Assembly (NCBI GenBank): GCA_031255055.1 | Contig: JAIRTG010000062.1 | Location: forward strand, 1 to 5,202 | DNA from: Prevotellaceae bacterium | GTDB taxonomy: Bacteria > Bacteroidota > Bacteroidia > Bacteroidales > Paludibacteraceae | Direction: 5' to 3' | Length of the DNA stretch: 5,202 nt | Part shown: positions 1 through 5,202 of the stretch, one piece after another | How positions within the stretch are numbered: position 1 is the first letter of the stretch | How the letters are laid out: every line of letters begins with the position of its first letter | Notes under the pieces: model-generated | Told to the model about the DNA's origin: nothing | The model's database searches: none | The model's input: only the letters and a program-made list of their open reading frames with translations | Made by a program: the position numbers and the translations under genes

Positions 1-64
1 AACGCTGACAAAGATACTTTAACTTTTTTTCGTACACTTCGCATACATAACAATATATTTTCAC

Positions 65-72
65 TAACTTTG
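65..72 (+). promoter_or_regulatory. Possible -7 box (TAACTTTG) of a small-RNA promoter
   Basis: TAACTTTG matches the Bacteroidota -7 consensus TAnnTTTG exactly. Transcription would be expected about 7 nt downstream, near 79, which is where a long stem-loop begins. No TTTG or TTG stands at the expected -33 distance; the nearest candidate is TTCG at 38-41 with a 23-nt gap. The call therefore rests on one box plus its position relative to the stem-loop. Confidence 0.35.
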
Positions 73-78
73 TCTTAT

Positions 79-196
79 TATCTGTGGGTGTCATGATTAG
101 AGAATATTTTGGTATATAATCCTCTAAGATACTGACATCCACGGATATATTCAAATTTTTAAAGAACTTTTTTTGCTGATTGTCAGCATTCTTTTT
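79..196 (+). ncRNA. Candidate small non-coding RNA with 5' stem-loop and 3' terminator hairpin
   Basis: I do not recognise this as a known RNA family. Positions 79-93 pair with 133-147 over 15 consecutive base pairs. An inner helix of 6 bp (97-102 with 122-127) follows after an asymmetric internal loop, and the A/U-rich terminal loop spans 103-121. Two pairs of the outer stem are U-G and G-U. On the other strand these would be A-C mismatches, which favours a + strand RNA. A single-stranded A/U-rich linker (148-173) leads to a terminator-like hairpin at 174-188. The predicted product is about 115-120 nt. It does not look like tmRNA, SRP RNA or 6S RNA, whose two ends pair with each other. It could instead be a leader, a processed fragment of an upstream transcript, or the relic of a mobile element. 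Confidence 0.35.
174..196 (+). terminator. Small intrinsic-terminator-like hairpin
   Basis: TGCTGA (174-179) and TCAGCA (183-188) form a perfect 6-bp stem around a 3-nt TTG loop. It is followed directly by TTCTTTTT (189-196). The stem is short and only moderately GC-rich, so termination would be modest. It would end the candidate small RNA that begins near 79. Confidence 0.4.
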
Positions 197-226
197 ATCG
201 AATTTTCAACTCTTAATTCGCATAAT

Positions 227-270
227 TAACAATTAATCATTAATCACTAATCACTAAACACTAATCACTA
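227..270 (+). repeat. Heptamer tandem repeat array, TAATCAC type
   Basis: A 7-bp unit repeats in perfect phase: TAACAAT (227), TAATCAT (234), TAATCAC (241), TAATCAC (248), TAAACAC (255), TAATCAC (262), then a partial TA. The array is non-coding, with stops in every repeat. Related heptamers recur at 454-467 and 3723-3764, and inverted copies lie at 414-431, so this looks like a dispersed family of short repeats. No function can be read from the sequence. Confidence 0.8.
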
Positions 271-303
271 TCTTCGGGGCGTTGCGGGGCAGCGCCCCGA
301 AGA
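271..303. repeat. GC-rich REP-like stem-loop
   Basis: TCTTCGGGGCG (271-281) and CGCCCCGAAGA (293-303) form a perfect 11-bp inverted repeat around an 11-nt loop. GGGGC occurs in both the left arm and the loop, so the right arm could also pair with the loop in an alternative fold. No T-tract follows, which argues against a simple terminator. Base composition contrasts sharply with the AT-rich sequence on both sides. Confidence 0.65.
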
Positions 304-360
304 GGGGGTAGCGGAAGACCGCCGAAGGCGGGCTGAAGCGAGGGGGAGACTTCCCCCCCT
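304..360. repeat. GC-rich segment with two further short hairpins
   Basis: CCGCC (319-323) pairs with GGCGG (327-331) around a GAA loop. GGGGGA (342-347) pairs with TCCCCC (352-357) around a 4-nt loop. With the stem-loop at 271-303 these make three GC-rich hairpins in about 90 nt. This resembles the clustered palindromes of bacterial REP/BIME-type intergenic elements. The 12-mer GGAAGACCGCCG at 313-324 recurs exactly at 402-413, just inside the right inverted repeat. Confidence 0.5.
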
Positions 361-363
361 AAA

Positions 364-399
364 TTTTCTTTCTCTTTCTCTTTCTCTTTCTCTTTCTTC
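364..399 (+). repeat. TTTCTC hexamer microsatellite in a 36-nt pure pyrimidine tract
   Basis: Four perfect TTTCTC units occupy 369-392, with partial units on both sides (TTTC at 365-368, TTTCTT at 393-398). Every base from 364 to 399 is C or T. Such homopurine-homopyrimidine tracts are prone to replication slippage and can adopt triplex structures under supercoiling. The tract is non-coding here, so a change in copy number would alter spacing only. Confidence 0.85.
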
Positions 400-453
400 A
401 AGGAAGACCGCCGTTAGTGATTAATGGTTAAACATGGTGAACCGGCAAATCAT

Positions 454-467
454 TAAACACTAAACAT
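454..467 (+). repeat. Two further heptamers (TAAACAC, TAAACAT)
   Basis: TAAACAC (454-460) and TAAACAT (461-467) are two adjacent direct heptamers of the family seen at 227-270. They lie downstream of the inverted copy at 414-431. The rest of 432-537 shows no gene or clear structure. Confidence 0.5.
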
Positions 468-537
468 TCAGCAGCGTGGAGTACGGGGGCTACGGCAGGC
501 TGTGTGAAAACGAAAAATAAAATTTTATGCCGAAATG

Positions 538-568
538 TTTGATGTTTCAAACAAAAGCGATACATTTG
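538..568 (+). promoter_or_regulatory. Bacteroides-type sigma-ABfr promoter
   Basis: TTTG at 538-541 is followed after exactly 19 nt by TACATTTG at 561-568. This matches the known Bacteroides promoter pattern, with -33 TTTG and -7 TAnnTTTG. The predicted start is around 575, giving a 5' untranslated leader of about 54 nt before the ATG at 629. It should drive the outer-membrane gene pair at 629-3559. The leader has no Shine-Dalgarno sequence, as is usual in this phylum. Confidence 0.75.
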
Positions 569-628
569 GGCATTAATGTCGACTCATAAATCAATATCAT
601 CTTCCAAAAGACAACCGCATCCGCGAAT

Positions 629-1447
629 ATGAAAAGACTATTGCTTCTTTTTGCATTGCTGACACTCCATCGGCACTTGTTCCCACAAATATACAACGGT
701 ATCCCCTCTTCGATCGGCATCGCCGGTACTTCCGTTGCCGATCGACGCTCAATCAATATCTTCAAAAATCCTTCGGGTATCGCTTACGCGGAACAAACGT
801 CGTTCGCGTATCAATATGAAAACAAATATATTATCAACGAACTGTCTCTCAATTCGGCTCAGGCGCTTATTCACACTGACCCGATTAATGCCGACTTGTC
901 GCTGGCCTATTTCGGCTATTCGCTCTATCACGAACTGCTTGTGGGAGTTGGATTCGCACGCAATTTCTCCGATAAATTTTCTATCGGCCTGCGTTTCGTC
1001 TATTTGTCGGCCTATTTTTCTCAGGATAATTGCTACAAAGGCGCGTTGCTGGCTCAACCCGGATTGATGTTTCGCATGACACCGAAATTTACAATCGGAT
1101 TTGAAACCTTTAATCCGTTTCAGACGGCTATCAAAACCGAATATGCTACAAAAAAAATCATTTCGCTTTTTAGCATCGGCGTCGAACACGACGTTACCGA
1201 CGAATTTGTGTGGCGGGCGCAAATCGACAGGGTGGTCGGAAGCGCTTACCGTTTTGCGTGTGGTTTTGAATACCTGATTCTGAATAAGGTGAACTTTAAA
1301 CTGGGTCTGGCGGCCAATGATTACCTGGCGGGTGCGGGCGGAATAGGCCTGTACCTGAACCGGTTTCATCTGGATTTTAATTGCGAGGTTCATCCGATTC
1401 TCGGCATTTCGCCCTCCGTCGGCATCAGACACAATATGAAAAAATAG
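629..1447 (+). CDS. PorV/PorQ-like outer-membrane beta-barrel protein
   Basis: This 272-residue protein is probably an outer-membrane beta-barrel of a Bacteroidota family resembling PorV/PorQ (FadL-like superfamily). The start gives a basic residue pair and a hydrophobic stretch (residues 4-13) typical of a Sec signal peptide. Cleavage probably falls near residues 19-21, although the site lacks a clean A-x-A. The mature start carries the family pattern G-TSVAD then F-NPSGIA (residues 33-52), the usual N-terminal signature of this superfamily. Alternating amphipathic strands follow, such as SLAYFGYSLYHE (91-102) and LLVGVGFARNF with DKFSIGLRF. The last strand ends in NMKK and not in an aromatic residue, which is unusual for a barrel. 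It follows the promoter at 538-568 and lies 33 nt before the next gene, so both are probably co-transcribed. The family is recognised by pattern only and its function is unknown. Confidence 0.75.
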   Translation: MKRLLLLFALLTLHRHLFPQIYNGIPSSIGIAGTSVADRRSINIFKNPSGIAYAEQTSFAYQYENKYIINELSLNSAQALIHTDPINADLSLAYFGYSLYHELLVGVGFARNFSDKFSIGLRFVYLSAYFSQDNCYKGALLAQPGLMFRMTPKFTIGFETFNPFQTAIKTEYATKKIISLFSIGVEHDVTDEFVWRAQIDRVVGSAYRFACGFEYLILNKVNFKLGLAANDYLAGAGGIGLYLNRFHLDFNCEVHPILGISPSVGIRHNMKK

Positions 1448-1480
1448 ACCGCCGAACGACGCCTCAACTCTAAAATAACC

Positions 1481-3559
1481 ATGTTTCCCGTCAATCTAAC
1501 ATACACACGATGGCTTCAAAAGGCATTGATCGCAGGTGTTTTCTGTTTCGTCCCGATTGCGCTTGCGGACGCACAGGAACCGGTTTCGACTGCCGAACAA
1601 ATTATTGCGGATATGTTTGAACAGTATGCCGAAGAGTCGGAAGAGGAGGTGGATTATGAGGATTTTTACAGCGAACTGCTGTTTTTCTATCAATATCCGA
1701 TACAACTGAATACCGCAACAAGGGAAGAATTGGAACGCCTGCCTTTTTTGTCGGCCGTGCAGGTGGAGAATATTCTCGCATACCGTTATTATTACGGAAA
1801 TATTCAGACGATCTACGAATTGCAACTTATCGAGGGATTGGATATGACCGATATTCGTCGGCTGCTTCCTTTTACGGACATTGAACAAAAACAGGCCGGA
1901 GAACAAAAATGGTATTGGCGCGAAATGTTGATGTACGGGAAAAACGAAGTGCTGGCGCGGTTCGATAACAGTATGGAACGGAAAAAAGGCTATCTGAAAG
2001 ACGCATCCGGCGCTAAAGCATATTCGGGAAACAGCCTTTATCATTCGCTAAAATATAAATACGGTTACAAAAACTATCTTCAAGCAGGTCTGACGGCCGA
2101 AAAAGATGCGGGTGAGCCGTTTTGGAGCAGTGAGCGGAAAGGGTATGATTTCCTTTCGGGCTATGTGCGGATAAATAATGTGGGACGGGTGAAAACGGTT
2201 GTTTTGGGCGATTTTCGTGCCTCTTTCGGACAGGGATTGACGCTCCGCAGTGATTTCGTTATGGGAAAATCGGCGTATGTATTGAACGTATTGCCCCGAA
2301 ACGCGGGGCTGAAAAAATACGGTTCGACAGGCGAGGCCGATTATTTTCGCGGTGCGGGCGTCACCGTCAGCTTGGGAAAAATGGAACTAACCGCCTTTTA
2401 TTCAAACAAAATGATTGACGGGGATACCGCCGACGGCAAATTCCCAAGTATCTACAAAACAGGTCTGCACCGGACGGAAAGCGAACTGAATAAAAAACAG
2501 ACGGTGAACCATCAACTGGCAGGCGGTAACCTGACATTCACTCAAAATAAGTTTCAAATAGGTGCAACGCTTGTGCATACACGGCTGAATCACCGACTTA
2601 CGCCTGACGGAAGTCCGTATAACCGGTTCTATTTTTCGGGAAACAGACAGACAACAGGCGGTATCCATTATCGCCTGCGCCTGCACAAACTGAATTTTTT
2701 CGGCGAATCGGCCGTGACTGCCGACGGCGCTTTTGCAACAGTCAACGGAGCGCTCTACAGTCCGATATCCCGTCTGAGTCTGGTGGCTGTCTATCGCTAT
2801 TACGCTGTCGGATATGATACTTTTTATGCGAAATCGCTCTCCGAGACGTCGCGGATAAACAACGAGCGGGGGGTTTATCTCGGGAGCGAAATCCGTCCGT
2901 TCCGCTACTGGAAATTTTCTTTTTACGCCGACAGTTTTTATTTTCCGTGGATAAAATATGGCATCGACGCGCCCTCGTCGGGAAACGATGTGTTGTTGCA
3001 GGCCGATTATGCGCCGAAACGCGATTTGAATATGTTTTGGCGATTCCGCTATAAGTCAAAAATGCAAAATGTTTCGGGTGCCGAAACGATATTGCCTTCA
3101 ATTGCACCGAATGAAAAACTGAGCTTGAGGTATAATTTGAATTATACTTATCATCGATTCGGGTTTAAAAATATCGTTGAGGGAAATGTTGTTAAAAAAG
3201 CCGGAAACGGTCGTTGGACGTATGGCGTCAACGCGATACAGGACATCAGTTATTCGTTTGCCGAAATTCCGCTGAAAATGGATTTCAGCTTTCGTGTTTT
3301 CGACGCCGAAAACTATGATAACCGGATTTATGCGTACGAAAAGGATATTCTTTATGCTTTTTCGATACCGGTGTATTACGGCATAGGAAACAGGTATTAT
3401 CTGACTGTCCGTTATGAGCCGAATGAAAATATCTCCTTTTGGTTCAAAATTGCGCAAACCGTCTATGCGGACGACCGGGATGTTATCGGTTCGGGAAATG
3501 AGCAAATCCAAGGAAACAGAAAAACAGACATCCGCTTTTTGCTCCGGTGGAAGTTGTGA
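1481..3559 (+). CDS. Helix-hairpin-helix domain protein with C-terminal outer-membrane beta-barrel
   Basis: This 692-residue protein matches the Bacteroidota family usually labelled 'helix-hairpin-helix domain-containing protein', and its length is usual for that family. The signal peptide has hydrophobic core 15-29 and an A-D-A|Q cleavage site after residue 31. An acidic helical segment (about 37-66) follows, then two ComEA-like helix-hairpin-helix units (about 73-132). The first begins with LNTATREELERLP. It has LPFLS where DNA-binding members have LPGIG, so the glycine hairpin is lost. The second keeps E-G-L-D (118-121) and ends in LLPF. The remainder, from about 150, is rich in tyrosine and alternating strands and should be a large barrel. 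Family landmarks are LGDFRASFGQGL (242-253) and LHRTESEL (329-336). The C-terminus, LLRWKL, is barrel-like but does not end in an aromatic residue. DNA binding is doubtful and the function is unknown. It is probably translated from the same message as the upstream barrel gene. Confidence 0.85.
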   Translation: MFPVNLTYTRWLQKALIAGVFCFVPIALADAQEPVSTAEQIIADMFEQYAEESEEEVDYEDFYSELLFFYQYPIQLNTATREELERLPFLSAVQVENILAYRYYYGNIQTIYELQLIEGLDMTDIRRLLPFTDIEQKQAGEQKWYWREMLMYGKNEVLARFDNSMERKKGYLKDASGAKAYSGNSLYHSLKYKYGYKNYLQAGLTAEKDAGEPFWSSERKGYDFLSGYVRINNVGRVKTVVLGDFRASFGQGLTLRSDFVMGKSAYVLNVLPRNAGLKKYGSTGEADYFRGAGVTVSLGKMELTAFYSNKMIDGDTADGKFPSIYKTGLHRTESELNKKQTVNHQLAGGNLTFTQNKFQIGATLVHTRLNHRLTPDGSPYNRFYFSGNRQTTGGIHYRLRLHKLNFFGESAVTADGAFATVNGALYSPISRLSLVAVYRYYAVGYDTFYAKSLSETSRINNERGVYLGSEIRPFRYWKFSFYADSFYFPWIKYGIDAPSSGNDVLLQADYAPKRDLNMFWRFRYKSKMQNVSGAETILPSIAPNEKLSLRYNLNYTYHRFGFKNIVEGNVVKKAGNGRWTYGVNAIQDISYSFAEIPLKMDFSFRVFDAENYDNRIYAYEKDILYAFSIPVYYGIGNRYYLTVRYEPNENISFWFKIAQTVYADDRDVIGSGNEQIQGNRKTDIRFLLRWKL

Positions 3560-3719
3560 ACCTTGTCGCTTACGGACGACTTTCGCAGTCTCCTTTCGTT
3601 CCCAACAATGGAGTGTACGCGCAAATTGTAACAAAACATTTCAAAAACAACTAATTTATAACTACTTTTACCGGCCGTTTGAAAAATCAGTACCGGAAAC
3701 AAACCGATTGTTCAATGGA
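3560..3719. other. Non-coding spacer between the outer-membrane operon and the PLP-enzyme gene
   Basis: I see no gene, tRNA or riboswitch here. The stop codon of the preceding gene is not followed by a convincing intrinsic terminator; the best candidate is GTCG (3565-3568) with CGAC (3577-3580), which is too weak. A hairpin at 3707-3723 (ATTGTTC, AAT loop, GGACAAT, with one G-U pair) stands directly before the heptamer array. Only poor promoter matches are present: TACTTTTA at 3663-3670, and TTTG at 3678-3681 without a proper -7 box. Confidence 0.5.
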
Positions 3720-3764
3720 CAATAAATAACAAACAATAAATAGTAAACAATAAACAATAAATCG
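3720..3764 (+). repeat. Heptamer array directly before the start codon, CAATAAA type
   Basis: Six consecutive 7-bp units occupy 3720-3761: CAATAAA, TAACAAA, CAATAAA, TAGTAAA, CAATAAA, CAATAAA. They end 4 nt before the ATG at 3766. Read in the register starting at 3723 the units are TAAACAA-like, the same general form as the TAATCAC/TAAACAC repeats at 227-270. The array forms the ribosome-binding region. It is unstructured and A-rich, which suits translation initiation in Bacteroidota, where Shine-Dalgarno pairing is little used. A change in copy number would change leader length without touching the coding frame. Confidence 0.7.
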
Positions 3765-3765
3765 T

Positions 3766-5016
3766 ATGAAAAAAGAAGACTGCAACAACCTGTCGAACGA
3801 AACAAAACTGCTTCACGAAGCATATCCGGAAAAAGATCCCTATAACGCTTTAACGATGCCGGTCTATCACGCGGTGGCATACGATTTTGAAACCGCTGCG
3901 CAAATGGAGGCGGCCTTTACGGGGAAATCGCCCGAACATGTCTATTCGCGGATAAGCAATCCTACCGTCCGCCATTTTGAAAACCGGGTGAAAAGCGTCA
4001 CCAATGCCGCCGCAGTCATATCGTTCAATTCGGGCATGGCGGCAATCGCCAATACGATGATGACCGTCGCATACAGCGGATGCAATATCGTGACTTCGCC
4101 CCACCTGTTCGGCAATACATATTCGTTCTTTACGGCTACGCTGAAAGCTTTCGGCGTTGAAACCCGGTTCTGCGACCTGACAAATCCCGCCGAAGCGGAG
4201 GCGTGCATCGACCAAAATACCTGTGCGCTTTTTCTCGAAATAATCACAAATCCGCAAATGGAAATCGCTGATCTCCGTGCACTTTCCGCCGTTTGTAGAA
4301 CGCACGGCGTGCCGTTGATTGCCGATACGACGATTGTACCGTTTACGGTATTTTGTGCCGCCGATTTCGGCGTTGACATTGAAGTGGTGTCGTCGACAAA
4401 ATATATATCGGGAGGCGCCACGTCGCTGGGCGGACTGGTGATTGACTATGGTTCGTTCGACTGGCAACATTCCGAGAAGTTGCGCTATTTGGTCAATCGG
4501 ACAGAATGGTCGGCATTCTCGGCCAAGATGCGGATGGAACTGCATCGTAACCTCGGCGCCTGTATGACGCCACACGTCGCCTATATGCAAACAACGGGAC
4601 TGGAAACGCTTTCGGTGCGCTATCGACGTGCGGTGGAAACGTGTCGGGAACTGGCAAAAAAGACGGGTGAGCTTCCCGAAGTTTTGTCGGTGAATTATCC
4701 GGCACTGGCCGGACATCCCTGTCACGACATCTGTCGGCGTCAGTTCGGAGAGTATGCCGGCGCCATGTTTACGTTTGACCTGCCGTCGCGCGAAGCGGCA
4801 TTCCGGTTTATCGACAGACTGAAACTGATACGGCGGGCAACCAACCTGTTCGACAACAAGACGCTGGCGCTTCATCCTGCCAGTACGATTTTCGGTACGT
4901 TTACCGAAGAAACCCGCCGAAGTATGGACATCAGTCAGCGTACAATCAGAATATCCGTGGGACTGGAACCGGTGACCGATTTATACAACGATATCGCACA
5001 GGCGGCAGGGAAGTAG
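3766..5016 (+). CDS. PLP-dependent Cys/Met metabolism enzyme, probably O-acetylhomoserine sulfhydrylase type
   Basis: This 416-residue cytosolic enzyme belongs to the Cys/Met-metabolism PLP family (fold type I) and is full length. Likely chemistry is gamma-replacement on O-acetylhomoserine with sulfide, giving homocysteine for methionine synthesis. Cystathionine gamma-synthase or gamma-lyase activity cannot be excluded. Visible motifs are YSRISNPT (60-67, phosphate contact from the partner subunit), SGMAA (89-93, phosphate loop), D187 in ADTT (pyridine nitrogen), SSTKY with the Schiff-base lysine K212, HPAS (370-373), and R395 in RISVGLE (substrate carboxylate). Phe115 in HLFGNTY replaces the Tyr that stacks on PLP in many relatives. 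The NLFDNKTL stretch before HPAS fits the O-acetylhomoserine branch better than the gamma-lyases. The chosen ATG gives the usual short N-terminus before ETKLLH, and a stop lies just upstream in frame. No methionine-linked riboswitch is visible in the leader. Confidence 0.85.
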   Translation: MKKEDCNNLSNETKLLHEAYPEKDPYNALTMPVYHAVAYDFETAAQMEAAFTGKSPEHVYSRISNPTVRHFENRVKSVTNAAAVISFNSGMAAIANTMMTVAYSGCNIVTSPHLFGNTYSFFTATLKAFGVETRFCDLTNPAEAEACIDQNTCALFLEIITNPQMEIADLRALSAVCRTHGVPLIADTTIVPFTVFCAADFGVDIEVVSSTKYISGGATSLGGLVIDYGSFDWQHSEKLRYLVNRTEWSAFSAKMRMELHRNLGACMTPHVAYMQTTGLETLSVRYRRAVETCRELAKKTGELPEVLSVNYPALAGHPCHDICRRQFGEYAGAMFTFDLPSREAAFRFIDRLKLIRRATNLFDNKTLALHPASTIFGTFTEETRRSMDISQRTIRISVGLEPVTDLYNDIAQAAGK

Positions 5017-5028
5017 CCCGAACAACCG

Positions 5029-5076
5029 TATTTTCCCCGCAGGCGCGGATATCCATCCGTGCCGGCGGGGAAAATA
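5029..5076 (+). terminator. Long 21-bp stem-loop after the PLP-enzyme gene, possible terminator
   Basis: TATTTTCCCCGC (5029-5040) pairs perfectly with GCGGGGAAAATA (5065-5076). After one A-G mismatch, nine more pairs (5042-5050 with 5055-5063) close on a 4-nt loop. One inner pair is G-U in + strand RNA, which slightly favours + strand function. It begins 12 nt after the stop codon. A proper U-tract is missing (TTATATAAT follows), so it may protect the 3' end or be a palindromic repeat and not a classic terminator. Confidence 0.5.
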
Positions 5077-5202
5077 TTATATAATGCGAATTAAGGTTTG
5101 GGCCTAAGTTAAAAAATGAATCCAATAAAAGCCGCGGCGAGTCTTCCACACACAAAAGTCAACAATCCTTTAACGGAGCGTACTTTTCCGGCTCTCTGTA
5201 TA
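5077..5202. other. Non-coding 3' flank with no supported gene
   Basis: No convincing gene, RNA or promoter is visible. An ATG at 5116 after an A-rich stretch opens a frame of 29 codons that runs off the window edge. It has no recognisable protein character, so it could be the start of a next gene or chance. An 8-bp palindrome GCCGCGGC lies at 5131-5138. Confidence 0.4.

Larger units (their letters stand above)
233..431. repeat. Inverted-repeat-bounded intergenic cassette
   Basis: The ends 233-250 and 414-431 are inverted repeats of 18 bp with one difference, which would be a U-G pair in + strand RNA. They enclose the heptamer array, the GC-rich hairpins (271-360) and the pyrimidine tract (364-399). 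The arms are themselves heptamer repeats, so the symmetry may come from the heptamers being inserted in both directions and not from mobile-element ends. There is no transposase and no convincing target-site duplication. Confidence 0.5.

Noticed and set aside
9..16. CAAAGATA, a minus-strand TATCTTTG -7 box, suggesting a leftward promoter
   Set aside because: No CAAA (minus-strand TTTG) stands at the right distance downstream, and any transcript would leave the window at once, so it cannot be supported.
1..96. Open frame from the window edge to a TGA at 94-96, possibly the end of an upstream gene
   Set aside because: The peptide has no recognisable character, the DNA is far more AT-rich than the real genes here, and the frame ends inside the candidate RNA stem. 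A 31-codon open frame is not strong evidence.
749..1432. Long minus-strand open frame of 227 codons opposite the first outer-membrane gene
   Set aside because: Its product shows no domain or membrane pattern, while the + strand product has a signal peptide and family motifs. It is an antisense shadow.
1446..1456. AGACCGCCGAA after the first gene, identical to 316-326 in the repeat cassette
   Set aside because: An 11-bp match is expected by chance in a window this size, and no hairpin or other cassette part accompanies it.
3663..3710. Possible promoter for the PLP-enzyme gene (TACTTTTA at 3663-3670; TTTG at 3678-3681)
   Set aside because: Neither candidate has both boxes. The first lacks the final G and a good -33 box, and the second has no TAnnTTTG at 19-21 nt. 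A promoter probably exists but I cannot place it.
3850..4875. Long minus-strand open frame of 341 codons opposite the PLP-enzyme gene
   Set aside because: The + strand protein carries every catalytic motif of its family. The antisense product is rich in Arg, His and Cys with no recognisable fold, which is typical of shadow frames.
212..5095. CTTAATTCGCAT at 212-223 and its inverted copy at 5084-5095, looking like terminal inverted repeats of a 4.9-kb element
   Set aside because: A 12-bp match somewhere in 5.2 kb on both strands is expected about once or twice by chance (5202 squared over 4 to the 12th), and nothing else supports a mobile element.
5116..5202. Start of a next gene (ATG at 5116, 29 codons open to the edge)
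   Set aside because: The chance of such a frame staying open is roughly one in four, and the peptide has no signal sequence or known motif. More downstream sequence would decide.

Overview
The window looks like a chromosomal piece of a Bacteroidota bacterium, most likely order Bacteroidales. The evidence is a textbook Bacteroides-type promoter (TTTG, 19-nt spacer, TAnnTTTG), A-rich start regions without Shine-Dalgarno sites, AT-rich intergenic DNA, and two outer-membrane proteins of families I know mainly from this phylum. All three convincing genes lie on the + strand.

Positions 1-628 contain no convincing gene. At 65-196 there is a candidate small RNA: a TAACTTTG -7 box, a 15-bp stem-loop starting 7 nt after it, a linker and a small terminator-like hairpin followed by T residues. 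At 227-470 there is a compact repeat cassette. It consists of 7-bp TAATCAC-type tandem repeats, GC-rich hairpins, a 36-nt pure pyrimidine tract and an inverted copy of the heptamers. The promoter at 538-568 starts the next transcription unit.

Positions 629-3559 hold a probable two-gene operon with a 33-nt gap. The first gene encodes a PorV/PorQ-like outer-membrane beta-barrel. The second encodes a large exported protein with an N-terminal ComEA-like helix-hairpin-helix module followed by a long tyrosine-rich beta-barrel. Both products should sit at the outer membrane. Their joint function is not established as far as I know.

Positions 3560-3765 are a non-coding spacer. It ends in six tandem 7-bp A/T-rich repeats that stop 4 nt before the next start codon. 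Positions 3766-5016 encode a cytosolic PLP-dependent Cys/Met-metabolism enzyme, probably an O-acetylhomoserine sulfhydrylase-type enzyme. It has its own leader and is not obviously linked to the outer-membrane pair. A 21-bp stem-loop at 5029-5076 closes this unit, and the remaining 126 nt hold no supported gene.

I see no phage, insertion sequence, CRISPR array, tRNA or rRNA. The parts most worth a second look are the candidate small RNA, the heptamer/GC-hairpin cassette and the helix-hairpin-helix barrel pair.
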